Positions 36,540 through 45,197 of a stretch of DNA of 64,000 bases are shown here, piece after piece. Each line of letters starts with the position of its first letter. The first letter of the stretch is position 1. The DNA is from Cytophagales bacterium. GTDB lineage: Bacteria > Bacteroidota > Bacteroidia > Cytophagales > Spirosomataceae. The translations under genes were made by a program, and so were the position numbers. Under the pieces are notes generated by a model, which ran no database searches, was not told the DNA's origin, and was given only the letters and a program-made list of their open reading frames with translations. The stretch lies in NCBI GenBank assembly GCA_013298025.1, contig JAAFJE010000014.1, forward strand, positions 1 through 64,000, in the 5' to 3' direction.

Positions 36540-38156
36540 TTATAAATCAACTTGATACACTTGTTTTCCAAACGTAAATTCATAATTCATTAAACTGGGC
36601 CATAAAGGTTTTTTCAGTCCTTTTTCCCAATTTTCTAAGGCAATAGACAATTCCTTAACTTTGGCTGGATTTTGTGCGGCTACATCTCTGTTTTCGGCTT
36701 TGTCTTGTTGAAGGTTGTAAAGCCAGAATTGTTGATTTTTACCGCTAATCACCAATTTCCAATCGCCTTTTCTGATAGCTTTGGCATCGCCCGAACGCCA
36801 AAACAAACTGGCGTGTGCTTCTTCATTTTTGTTTACTTTATTGACTAAATCAACGCCATCGTAAGTACGGTCGGTGGGTAGTTTTGCACCGATAGCCGAA
36901 GCAATCGTGGTAAAGATGTCTAAGGTACTAATGGGTTGATTGTAAATGGTATGAGCTTTAATTTTGCCTTTCCAACGCAAGGCAAAAGGCACATTGATAC
37001 CGCCTTCAAAATGAGAAAACTTTCCGCCTTTGAGCGGTGCGTTGGTTGTGGCGTGTGTGTAAGTAGCACCGCCATTGTCGCTGGCAAAAACGATAAGGGT
37101 ATTTTCTTCCAAACCTTCGTCTTTTACTTTTTTCAAAATCTGAGCAATGGCATCGTCTAAAGCCGAAATCATGGCATAATACACCCTTTTGTTTTCGTCT
37201 TTTATGTGGGCAAAACGGTCGTAATATTTTTTACGAACCTGAAAAGGCGTATGTGGTGCATTGAAAGGCACATACAAAAGGAAAGGCCTCTTTTTGTTTT
37301 TATCAATGAAAGCAGTAGCTTCTTCAGCAAATTTTTCTGTTAAAAATGCTTTTTCATCAATAATTGTCGTATCTCTGCGGATTCTACCCGTGCCAACTCG
37401 ACCATTGCCCCAAATCATTTTATCGGTAAAATCGCTGTGGTGATGGTTGATAATATCGGGATTATCTTCATGGGCAAAAAGCGAAAATGCTTGATAAAAA
37501 CCATAGTGATAGTCGAAACCACGCTCTAAAGGCGTAAAGCCCTTGGTATGTCCCAAATGCCATTTACCAATAATACCCGTGGCATAACCTTGTTTTTTGG
37601 CTAAATCGGCAAACGTAATTTCAGATTGTGGCAAACCTTGCGAAGCAATCGACTTGGCACTTGGATAGTTAATTTTGGGATTTGGATGCCAGTCGTTGGT
37701 ATTCATAAAATATTTTACCGCCAAGTATTCCAAGGTATTTTTAGGGTAACGGTCGCCCGGTTGTAGTTCATGCCCAAAACGCTGTTGGTATCTGCCCGTG
37801 AGCAAACCTGCCCGAGAAGGCGAGCAAATCGGAGCAGACACATAGCCATCGGTGAACGTAACGCCCGAAGCCGCCAAGGAATCAATTGTTGGGGTAGGGG
37901 CGGCCTTGCCGCCATACAAAGAAATATCGTACTTACCCAAATCATCGGCGAGTAGAATAATAACATTAGGTTTGGCGTGGTTCGTTGCCGAATCAGGTTG
38001 AGCCAAGAAATCACGTTTTCCTTTTGCCAACACTTCGTCCACTTTTACCAAGGTATCATCTGTATTAATCGGGCGAAGTAAATACACCGCCGCAAGCCCC
38101 AATACGCCCAGTACGGGCAAGCCTATTTTTACGATTTTCTTCTTGAAAAATGCCAT
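36540..38156 (-). CDS. Membrane-anchored sulfatase, CSPSR type
   Basis: The 538-residue sulfatase has an N-terminal uncleaved-looking anchor (residues 8-27, IVKIGLPVLGVLGLAAVYLL) and no clear cleavage site, so it probably faces the periplasm tethered to the inner membrane. The formylglycine cysteine is C111 in ICSPSRAGLLTGR, with ADD (70-72) ahead and GKWHLGH and FASDNGGAT behind. It resembles N-acetylgalactosamine-6-sulfatase/ARSA-like members rather than the AtsA-like group. It is transcribed between two AtsA-like sulfatase genes with short gaps. The natural ester is unknown. Confidence 0.9.
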   Translation of the reverse strand: MAFFKKKIVKIGLPVLGVLGLAAVYLLRPINTDDTLVKVDEVLAKGKRDFLAQPDSATNHAKPNVIILLADDLGKYDISLYGGKAAPTPTIDSLAASGVTFTDGYVSAPICSPSRAGLLTGRYQQRFGHELQPGDRYPKNTLEYLAVKYFMNTNDWHPNPKINYPSAKSIASQGLPQSEITFADLAKKQGYATGIIGKWHLGHTKGFTPLERGFDYHYGFYQAFSLFAHEDNPDIINHHHSDFTDKMIWGNGRVGTGRIRRDTTIIDEKAFLTEKFAEEATAFIDKNKKRPFLLYVPFNAPHTPFQVRKKYYDRFAHIKDENKRVYYAMISALDDAIAQILKKVKDEGLEENTLIVFASDNGGATYTHATTNAPLKGGKFSHFEGGINVPFALRWKGKIKAHTIYNQPISTLDIFTTIASAIGAKLPTDRTYDGVDLVNKVNKNEEAHASLFWRSGDAKAIRKGDWKLVISGKNQQFWLYNLQQDKAENRDVAAQNPAKVKELSIALENWEKGLKKPLWPSLMNYEFTFGKQVYQVDL

Positions 38157-38232
38157 TGTACAGTAAGTATATCGTTTTTATAGTGTAATTATTTATGAAA
38201 TGGTTGTCTGCTATATCTGCAAAGTGATAGTT

Positions 38233-40548
38233 CTACTTTGAAAGATATTCAATCACGATTTTATCAAATTTCCCATTGTACCTGAAAGGCGTTTCGTAAC
38301 GATTTGACACAGGGCTGTTTAAATCTGCTCCAACGTCAACGCCATCTTTATAAAAGGCTATGTACTTGGCTTCTGAGTAGTAAATAGGTCTTTTAGCTAC
38401 CAGTTGTCCGTTGATATACAATTCGGCATTGCCCGATTCAGGGTCAATGTTTTGGGCTACTAAGCTTTTAGCATCAGCAGGTGGTTGGTAGTTGAACTGA
38501 TACGACAGTTGTACTTTTCCCGTAGGCAATGCCTTGTCTGCTTCTAAATGACGAATGATTGTTCCTGTATTGTTGGCAGCTTGAAATTTACCATCTTTGA
38601 TAAATAAACTTAGTCCTTCAAAAATACCTCCTGTTGAAAAAAGTACACCTTCTTGTCCTTTCACATAATCTACTTCCGTAGAGATTTTAAAAGAAGTTTG
38701 AATGAATTGTGGCCCACTAAAATTGAGTATTTGGTCGATTCCTTGATACAACACAATTTTATCAGCATTGCCAAAAATAGTACGCTTGCGTTCGCCACTT
38801 GGCGTATTGTCTTGCAAAGGATACACATTATACTTGTAGGCTTCTTGGTCGAACAAATCTTGTAGCTCTTTTAGTTTTTCAGGATATTTTTTTGCTAAAT
38901 CTATGCGTTCGTTGAAGTCTTCGTTTTGGTTATACAATTCCCAAACGTCCTTGCTAAAATCCGTACCGGGTTCATGATAAACGGCTGCTTTCCAACCATC
39001 TTTATAAATCGAACGTTTCCCTTTGATTTCGTTGTGTTGAATGGTATGCGTAGTTTTGGCTTGGGCATTTTCAAATGAATAAACCAGACTTTTACCTTCA
39101 AATGGCTTTTGTACTACTCCATTGATGGTTTGTGAAAACTCTCCTTTGATTAACTCCAAGGTTGTAGGAGCGATGTCGTTTACATAGCTGTATTGGTTGC
39201 GGATGCCTCCTTTTTCTTTGATGCCTTTTGGATAAAAAATAATCAGGGGGTTGTGCGTTCCACCTTCCGAATTGCCATCTACTTTCCACTGGCGGAAAGG
39301 CGTGTTGGTTGCTTGTGTCCAGCCATAAGGAGCATCTTGGAAAGCGTGTTCTGTGCCTAATTTCTCGATATTTTTGATGGCTTCTTCAATCTGTTTTTTG
39401 TTTTCAAGACTGCTGATATAGCCATTAATCGTGCCGTGTTTGGTACTTGGACTTGAACCATTGTCACCAATAATTGCCACAATTAAGGTATTATCCAACT
39501 GTCCGATTTCTTTCAAATAATTCACCACTCTACCCAATTCATAATCGGCGTGCGTTAGGAATCCTGCATAGATTTCCATGTAGCGAGCATACAGTTTTTT
39601 CTCGCCTTCCGAAAGGCTTTCCCATGCTGGTACTTTGGCATCACGAGCGGGCAAAACAGCATTGGCAGGCACTACGCCCAATTTCTTTTGACGAGCCAAT
39701 ACTTCTTCTCTGTACCAGTCCCAACCTTTGTCAAATTTTCCTTTGTACAAATCACTCCATTTGGCATCTACTTGGTGCGGTGCGTGAATGGCCCCTGTGG
39801 CAAAGTACAAAAAGAAGGGTTTGTCTGGAGCAAGTGACTTTTGGTTAGCGATGTACTTAATCGCTTTGTCTGCCAAAAGTGTACTCAAATGTTTCGTGTT
39901 TGGTTCAATGTCGATAACGCTATTGTCTTCGTACAAATTAGGGTGATACTGTTCGGTATGTCCTAAGTGCCAGCCGTAAAAATGTTCAAAGCCTTTTCCA
40001 GATGGCCATCGGTCAAATGGGCCAACTGCCGAAACTTCATTGATGGGCGTTAAGTGATATTTACCCACGGCGAAAGTGCTGTAATTATTGGCTTTCAAAA
40101 TTTGTGCAATGGTTGCTTTATCGTCGGGCAAACGTCCGTCATAACCTGGAAATCCCGTTGCCGTTACAGGAAATAGCCCCATGTGAACCGAATGCGAATT
40201 TCTACCTGTCAGTAGTGCCGCTCTGGTTGGCGAGCAAATGCCTGTTGTATGAAAATTGGTATAACGCAAGCCGTTGTTTGCCAAACTATCTAAAGTTGGT
40301 GTGTGCATCAAACCGCCGAAAGCACTTGACGTACCAAAACCTGCGTCATCAATTAAGAAATACACAATATTGGGTGCACCTTTGGGGGCTTGTGGTTTGG
40401 CGGGCCACCATTCTTTGGAATCGGCAAGTGTTTTGCCAATTTTTCCTTGAAATACTTCTTGTGTATTTTGACCGAATGTTGCCTGTGTAAAAAATATACC
40501 AAGGGCAAAGGCAAATACTTTTGTTGTATGTACTTGTATGAATTTCAT
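38233..40548 (-). CDS. Arylsulfatase, AtsA-like, with C-terminal beta-sandwich
   Basis: The protein has about 771 residues from the ATG at 40548 (an in-frame ATG at 40569 is possible). The signal peptide ends near TFGQ. The formylglycine Cys is in TTGICSPTRAALLTGR (C105 from this start), with KYHLTP, and IGDNGSSPS holding the later metal ligands. After about residue 570 a jelly-roll domain follows (GVLFSTGGIFEGLSLFIKDGKF, GNAELYINGQLV) that ends in KIVIEYLSK. This domain recurs in three sulfatases of the window. It lies 32 nt after the DUF4350-like gene. Confidence 0.92.
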   Translation of the reverse strand: MKFIQVHTTKVFAFALGIFFTQATFGQNTQEVFQGKIGKTLADSKEWWPAKPQAPKGAPNIVYFLIDDAGFGTSSAFGGLMHTPTLDSLANNGLRYTNFHTTGICSPTRAALLTGRNSHSVHMGLFPVTATGFPGYDGRLPDDKATIAQILKANNYSTFAVGKYHLTPINEVSAVGPFDRWPSGKGFEHFYGWHLGHTEQYHPNLYEDNSVIDIEPNTKHLSTLLADKAIKYIANQKSLAPDKPFFLYFATGAIHAPHQVDAKWSDLYKGKFDKGWDWYREEVLARQKKLGVVPANAVLPARDAKVPAWESLSEGEKKLYARYMEIYAGFLTHADYELGRVVNYLKEIGQLDNTLIVAIIGDNGSSPSTKHGTINGYISSLENKKQIEEAIKNIEKLGTEHAFQDAPYGWTQATNTPFRQWKVDGNSEGGTHNPLIIFYPKGIKEKGGIRNQYSYVNDIAPTTLELIKGEFSQTINGVVQKPFEGKSLVYSFENAQAKTTHTIQHNEIKGKRSIYKDGWKAAVYHEPGTDFSKDVWELYNQNEDFNERIDLAKKYPEKLKELQDLFDQEAYKYNVYPLQDNTPSGERKRTIFGNADKIVLYQGIDQILNFSGPQFIQTSFKISTEVDYVKGQEGVLFSTGGIFEGLSLFIKDGKFQAANNTGTIIRHLEADKALPTGKVQLSYQFNYQPPADAKSLVAQNIDPESGNAELYINGQLVAKRPIYYSEAKYIAFYKDGVDVGADLNSPVSNRYETPFRYNGKFDKIVIEYLSK

Positions 40549-40580
40549 CTTTAAGATTTTATTATTCAAGGTTTTAATGT

Positions 40581-41495
40581 TTATTTCTTATCTAACCAAT
40601 GAATCGTATTTAATAAAAAAGTCAGGTTTTGGGTGGCTTCTGGAGCATTCAAGCCAAAGGGTTGTTTGGTTTTTCCTTTCAACTGTGCTGTAAATTGTGC
40701 AGCTTCGCCAAATACGGCAACTCTTCCTTTACCAAAGGGTAAAACAGCCCCTTGCGATAAGCCTTTGGCTGGAATTTTAGGTGTTTTTGCACTAAATTTC
40801 CAAGCGGTATCAGGAAGTAAGACAATGTATTTTTCGTCAAAAGTCAGTAAGGATTTTGCTTTCGCTGGAATCTTGAACGCTTGTCCTGTAAAAGTGACCA
40901 CTTGCTCGATGTTATTGGTAATGGAATGTACTTTCAACGTACCTGCTTTTTTGGTAAAAGTATCCAATTCCTTCTTTTTGTTGGGGTCTTTGCCCGTAGT
41001 GGTATCTGTGGCAAAGCCATTATAAAAAGTAAAACCAAAAGCTTTTCCCAATTCGCCCGCAGCCCCAGGAAAGGGCTGATGGTCGGCAATGAGTAAAAGA
41101 GAACCACCATTTTCAACCCATTTTTTTACGGCTTGAATTTCTTTTTTGGTAAAAGCAGAAGGATTGGGCAAAATCCATTCGGTTGTATCGCTGGCGTGTA
41201 CAGCATTGGCTATAACCAAAATGTTTGTTTTTTTGAGCGATTCTTCCGAAAAGGCTTCTTTATTTGCCGCTACTTCATAGCCATCTTTGCGTAATACCTT
41301 GGCAAAAGCAAGGTAGCGGTTACTGAGGGTATGAAAATTATGATGAGCTTCGTCTATTTTTACCAATGAACCTTTTCCGAGTGGATAGGCTGGTTTTGTA
41401 ATAGTTGGCTCATAATGAGTATCTTGTACCTGTTGGGCAAAACCCAAAGAAGGCGACAGTAATATTGATAAGGCTATGTATAATTGCTTCTGCAT
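40581..41495 (-). CDS. Secreted DUF4350-like (GATase1-fold) protein
   Basis: The protein has 304 residues from the ATG at 41495, starting a signal peptide that ends SLGFAQ. The mature part has a Rossmann/ThuA-like core: IDEAHHNFHT, ILVIANAVHASDTTE, KKWVENGGSLLLIADHQPFPGAA and GKGRVAVFGEAAQFTAQL are the signature strand-loop elements of DUF4350. No catalytic Cys is present at a nucleophile elbow, so an amidotransferase role is unlikely. It lies between DUF2490 and a sulfatase in the same operon. The function is unknown; sulfated-substrate binding is a guess. Confidence 0.75.
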   Translation of the reverse strand: MQKQLYIALSILLSPSLGFAQQVQDTHYEPTITKPAYPLGKGSLVKIDEAHHNFHTLSNRYLAFAKVLRKDGYEVAANKEAFSEESLKKTNILVIANAVHASDTTEWILPNPSAFTKKEIQAVKKWVENGGSLLLIADHQPFPGAAGELGKAFGFTFYNGFATDTTTGKDPNKKKELDTFTKKAGTLKVHSITNNIEQVVTFTGQAFKIPAKAKSLLTFDEKYIVLLPDTAWKFSAKTPKIPAKGLSQGAVLPFGKGRVAVFGEAAQFTAQLKGKTKQPFGLNAPEATQNLTFLLNTIHWLDKK

Positions 41496-41505
41496 AAGAT
41501 GGATT

Positions 41506-42294
41506 CTATATCTTTTTTTTCTTAAACTGGCTAAAAAGATTATCAAAGGTCAATACGCCCCAAATGATGTTTGAATAGTCGATTTCTGTTCCAGAAGGTC
41601 GCTCTTGGATTCCCCAGATATAGCCAAGACTGGTTTTGATATTTTTGGTTATGGGGTAATTGAAGCCTACATAAACCCTGTTTTGGTCGAAAATATTCGG
41701 ATTCCCACGCACGGCTTTCCCGAATTGGATAAATATTTCATCGTTGGCAACCAAAGTAATAGGTTTGGGAAGCCAAGATGGTTTGAGTGTTTTTTCAAAG
41801 CGTAACATATAGCGAACCCTCCAATTGGGCTGAAAATCGCCATTATTAAGTAAATCTCTGTTGCGGTACTCTAAGCCATAACGGTTGATTAATGTAAAAT
41901 ACCTTCCTTTATGTTCTTGGTCTATGCGTGCTGAAAAACGCCATTCCGAAACTTCTGGCTTGTCGATGTCTTTAGGGTCATTGACCAAAATCCAACTTTT
42001 AAAGTAGCCCAAAGGCGATACAGACAGTTTGGTATTTGGGGCAATATTGTAGTGAAACCAAAGCCAATAACTGGTAAATTGGTCGGCATCAAATACATCG
42101 AGACTGCCTTTTTCTACGTTTTGTCGGCGATGTTGGAGGTACAATTCCCATCTCAATTTTTTATTAATGGTATCGGTTAATACTAATCTTCCCCAAGAAA
42201 GATTATGATAATAGTTCTTTTGGGCTTGTGTTTTGGTTGAAAAAACAAGTAAAAAAAGGATGAATAAGCAGTATGTTTTGTAAAGTTGTTTCAT
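41506..42294 (-). CDS. DUF2490 outer-membrane barrel protein
   Basis: The 262-residue protein has a signal peptide (1-24, ending KTQAQ) and alternating-residue beta strands (LRWELYLQHRRQN, WRVRYMLRFEKTL, RVYVGFNYPI, KTSLGYIWG) typical of the DUF2490 family, thought to be small outer-membrane beta-barrels. It overlaps no neighbour but is only 10 nt from the DUF4350-like start. It heads the operon that follows the repeat array. It may be a passive porin for the sulfated substrate. Confidence 0.8.
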   Translation of the reverse strand: MKQLYKTYCLFILFLLVFSTKTQAQKNYYHNLSWGRLVLTDTINKKLRWELYLQHRRQNVEKGSLDVFDADQFTSYWLWFHYNIAPNTKLSVSPLGYFKSWILVNDPKDIDKPEVSEWRFSARIDQEHKGRYFTLINRYGLEYRNRDLLNNGDFQPNWRVRYMLRFEKTLKPSWLPKPITLVANDEIFIQFGKAVRGNPNIFDQNRVYVGFNYPITKNIKTSLGYIWGIQERPSGTEIDYSNIIWGVLTFDNLFSQFKKKKI

Positions 42295-42352
42295 TCGTTT
42301 TTAGCTAAAAAACTCTTCTTGAGATTACTCGGTATTAATGCTGAATTGTTAG

Positions 42353-42768
42353 TTGTGAATTAGTGCTTTGATTTTCAATAGCTTATTGTTTTAATCAAAA
42401 ATACTCACGAGCATTGTTTTGCTTCATGCGAGTCTTCAAATGATACTCATGAGCATTGATTTGATTCATGCGAGTCTTCAAATGATGCTCATGAGCATTG
42501 TTTTACTTCATGCGAGTCTTCAAATGATGCTCAAAAGCATTGTTTTGATTCATGCGAGTCTTTAAACGATACTCATGAGTATTGATTTGATTCATGCGAG
42601 TCTTCAAATGATGCTTCGGAGTATTCTTTTCATTCATGCGAGCATTAAAAAGATACTCCGAAGCATATTTTGATTCAATTGCCTAAAATCGTAAACTCAA
42701 GTATTTGTACAAATTTAATTTGTGATTAAAAATCATAAGTTTCTGAAAATCAAATCACTAATTCACAA
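42353..42768. repeat. Inverted-repeat-bounded element holding a 42-bp tandem array
   Basis: The ends are 25-base inverted arms (42353-42377 and 42744-42768, 24 of 25 complementary). Inside lies an array of palindromic units. The whole element fills the 495-bp gap between a sulfatase stop and the DUF2490 start. It contains no reading frame of interest. Confidence 0.75.
42401..42674. repeat. 42-bp tandem repeats with palindromic cores
   Basis: Seven 14-bp dyads start at 42401, 42443, 42485, 42527, 42569, 42611 and 42653, exactly 42 bp apart. The central copy is the perfect palindrome ATGCTCATGAGCAT, and the copy at 42569 is ATACTCATGAGTAT, a paired change that keeps the dyad. The intervening sequence is also repeated (TTCATGCGAGTCTTCAAATG). 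There are no unique spacers, so it is not a CRISPR array. Confidence 0.9.
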
Positions 42769-42789
42769 TTCACAACTTTCCATTGTTGC

Positions 42790-45090
42790 TTACTTCAAAT
42801 CAACAGTTACATGATTGAGTTTTCCTGCGTAAGTAAAAGGTACGCTGTACTTTTCGGTTACGGCAGTTACTTGGTCTTTCCCGACTTCGATGCTTTCATA
42901 AAAACCTACAGTTGGTAAAGTCCTGCTTACTTTTACTTCCCCTACTTTTTTATCGTTGATATAAATGATGGCTGTAGCTGGGCCATTTTGTGCGTTGTCT
43001 TTTCCTTCGTAGTTGAAATCAACTTTCAAAAGGTTCTTTCCTGCTTTGATTGGCTCGCTTGAAGTAGCATATACTTTTTCTTCGCCATTGTTGTAAGTAA
43101 ACCACAATTGGTTTTTCTGTACATACAAACTCAAGCCACCTGCTCTTCCGCCCACGGCAAGCAATACGCCATCCGCACCTTTGTCGGGTGTAACTACATC
43201 GGCGGTAATGCTCAGAGAACGACCGCCCAATTTCGGAGCAGTTCCTTCAAAAATCTGTGAGGTTTGCGGATACAAAACCAATTGTTTGCGGTTATCGAAA
43301 ATCGTTGGCGAGGGTGCTGGTACAGTACCAGTGCCATCTTTTAATGGATAAACATTGTATTTCCAAGCCTGTGCATCAAACAATTCTTTGAGTTCCTGTA
43401 ATTTTTCTGGATGCTTTTCTGCCAAATTATTTCGCTCGTTAAAGTCTTCGTTGAGGTTGTACAATTCCCAAACGTCTTTGTCGAAAGGCTGTTTTTTCAC
43501 GTGTAAAGTACCTGCTTTCCAACCGTCTTTGTAAATAGAGCGTGAACCCATGATTTCGTAGTGTTGCACGGTATGGCGAGAAGGAAGTGTCGGATTATCA
43601 ATGCTGTATGCCAAACTTGTGCCTTCGATGGGTTCTTGCGGATAACCGTTAATTACCGTTGGCACTTTTACGCCCGTCAGTTCAACGGTTGTCGGTAAAA
43701 TATCAATCAAGTGCGTGTATTGGTTACGAATACCGCCTTTGTCTTTGATGCCTTTTGGCCAGAAAATAATCAAAGGGTTGTGTGTACCGCCCTCAGAGTT
43801 GGCATCTTGTTTCCAATGTTTGAAAGGCGTATTGGTTGCCTGAGCCCAACCCAAAGGATAATTTGGACTTGAGTTTTCTGTTCCGATTTGGTCAATCAAT
43901 GCCAAGTTTTTCTTCAAACGTTGTTCTGGTGTTAAATCTGGGTCGAAATTACGATGAGCTCTTCCTTCAAATGTGCCTTCTTTGCTTGCTCCATTGTCGC
44001 CAACCGAAACAATCACAAGCGTATTTTCTAACTGACCACTTTCTTTCAAGAAATTGATAACTCTACCAATTTCAAAGTCGATGTGTGTTAAGAAACCCGC
44101 ATATACTTCAAAAAATTTAGCGTATAATTTCTTTTCATCAGGCGATAAAGCCTCCCAAGCTTTCAGCCCCGGCCCACGTTCGGGCAACATAGCGTCTTTA
44201 GGAATTACGCCCAAACGCTTTTGGTTTTCGATAACGACTTCACGGTATTTGTCCCAACCAAAATCGAATTTGCCTTTGTATTGGTCGCTCCAATATTTAT
44301 CCACTTGGTGCGGTTCGTGACCAGCACCGGGCGTAAAGTATAAGAAAAAGGGTTTTTCGGGAGCAAGTGATTTTTGTTCGGCAATTAGATTGATGGCTTT
44401 ATCGGCGATTTGCGTACTAAAGAGTTTACCTTTTTCTGGAATAATCTTTTTGGTATCTTCCCAAACCACAGGATAATATTGGTCGGTAGAGCCACTCAAG
44501 AATCCATAGAAATGGTCGAAACCTCTACCCGTTGGCCAGCGATTAAACGGCCCAATGGGCGTAGCATCTTTGGCAGGAGTCAAATGCCATTTACCAACGG
44601 CATAGGTATTATAACCATTTTCACGTAAAATTTCGGCAATGGTTGCTTTTTCAAAAGGCATATAGCCGTCATAACCCGGTGTGCCACCGCCCGTTTGTGG
44701 GAAAAGCCCCATGTGAACCGAATGCGAATTGCGACCCGTCAACAAAGCTGCACGAGTAGGCGAACAAATAGCCGTGGTGTGAAAATTGGTATAACGTAAG
44801 CCATTGGCGGCCAAGCTATCTAAGGTTGGCGTTTTGATTAAACCGCCATAAGTACTTACCGCCCCGAAGCCCACATCATCAAGCAAAATCCAGACAACAT
44901 TTGGAGCGTTTTTGGGTGCTTGCGGTGCGTGTTCTGTCCAAACTTCTTTGGTTTCTTGGAAGGTTTTGCCCAATTTTCCTTGAAAAGGAAGCGTTGGGTC
45001 GTGTTGAGCATAAGCCGACCAGCCAACACTTGTACCAAGTGCCGTAGCGAAGGCTATTTTTTTGAAGGTTAACAGTTTTGAGTTGTTCAT
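42790..45090 (-). CDS. Arylsulfatase, AtsA-like, with C-terminal beta-sandwich
   Basis: The 766-residue protein has a signal peptide (about 1-29, ending SAYAQ). The formylglycine Cys is C109 in TTAICSPTRAALLTGR, the metal ligands lie in LLDD (69-72), and GKWHLTP and VGDNGASKEG follow. The C-terminal jelly-roll (about 600-766: GVLLAVGGRAGGLSLYVQ, ATAIIYINDKKVGEV) is shared with the proteins encoded at 38233 and 50844. The short leader holds an AT-rich TATATA-GAT-TATATA dyad at about 45113-45127. The 3' untranslated region is the repeat element at 42353. Confidence 0.92.
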   Translation of the reverse strand: MNNSKLLTFKKIAFATALGTSVGWSAYAQHDPTLPFQGKLGKTFQETKEVWTEHAPQAPKNAPNVVWILLDDVGFGAVSTYGGLIKTPTLDSLAANGLRYTNFHTTAICSPTRAALLTGRNSHSVHMGLFPQTGGGTPGYDGYMPFEKATIAEILRENGYNTYAVGKWHLTPAKDATPIGPFNRWPTGRGFDHFYGFLSGSTDQYYPVVWEDTKKIIPEKGKLFSTQIADKAINLIAEQKSLAPEKPFFLYFTPGAGHEPHQVDKYWSDQYKGKFDFGWDKYREVVIENQKRLGVIPKDAMLPERGPGLKAWEALSPDEKKLYAKFFEVYAGFLTHIDFEIGRVINFLKESGQLENTLVIVSVGDNGASKEGTFEGRAHRNFDPDLTPEQRLKKNLALIDQIGTENSSPNYPLGWAQATNTPFKHWKQDANSEGGTHNPLIIFWPKGIKDKGGIRNQYTHLIDILPTTVELTGVKVPTVINGYPQEPIEGTSLAYSIDNPTLPSRHTVQHYEIMGSRSIYKDGWKAGTLHVKKQPFDKDVWELYNLNEDFNERNNLAEKHPEKLQELKELFDAQAWKYNVYPLKDGTGTVPAPSPTIFDNRKQLVLYPQTSQIFEGTAPKLGGRSLSITADVVTPDKGADGVLLAVGGRAGGLSLYVQKNQLWFTYNNGEEKVYATSSEPIKAGKNLLKVDFNYEGKDNAQNGPATAIIYINDKKVGEVKVSRTLPTVGFYESIEVGKDQVTAVTEKYSVPFTYAGKLNHVTVDLK

Positions 45091-45197
45091 TGTTTGGGTT
45101 TAAGTATTTAGTATATAGATTATATAGTTTAAAAAAATATTATAATGTCATAACTTATTTTTGATTACTCAACACTCCTCATTCACCATTCCACACT

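Noticed and set aside
42401-42674. Possible CRISPR array at the regularly spaced repeats
   Set aside because: The sequence between the dyads is itself repeated, there are no unique spacers and no cas genes nearby.
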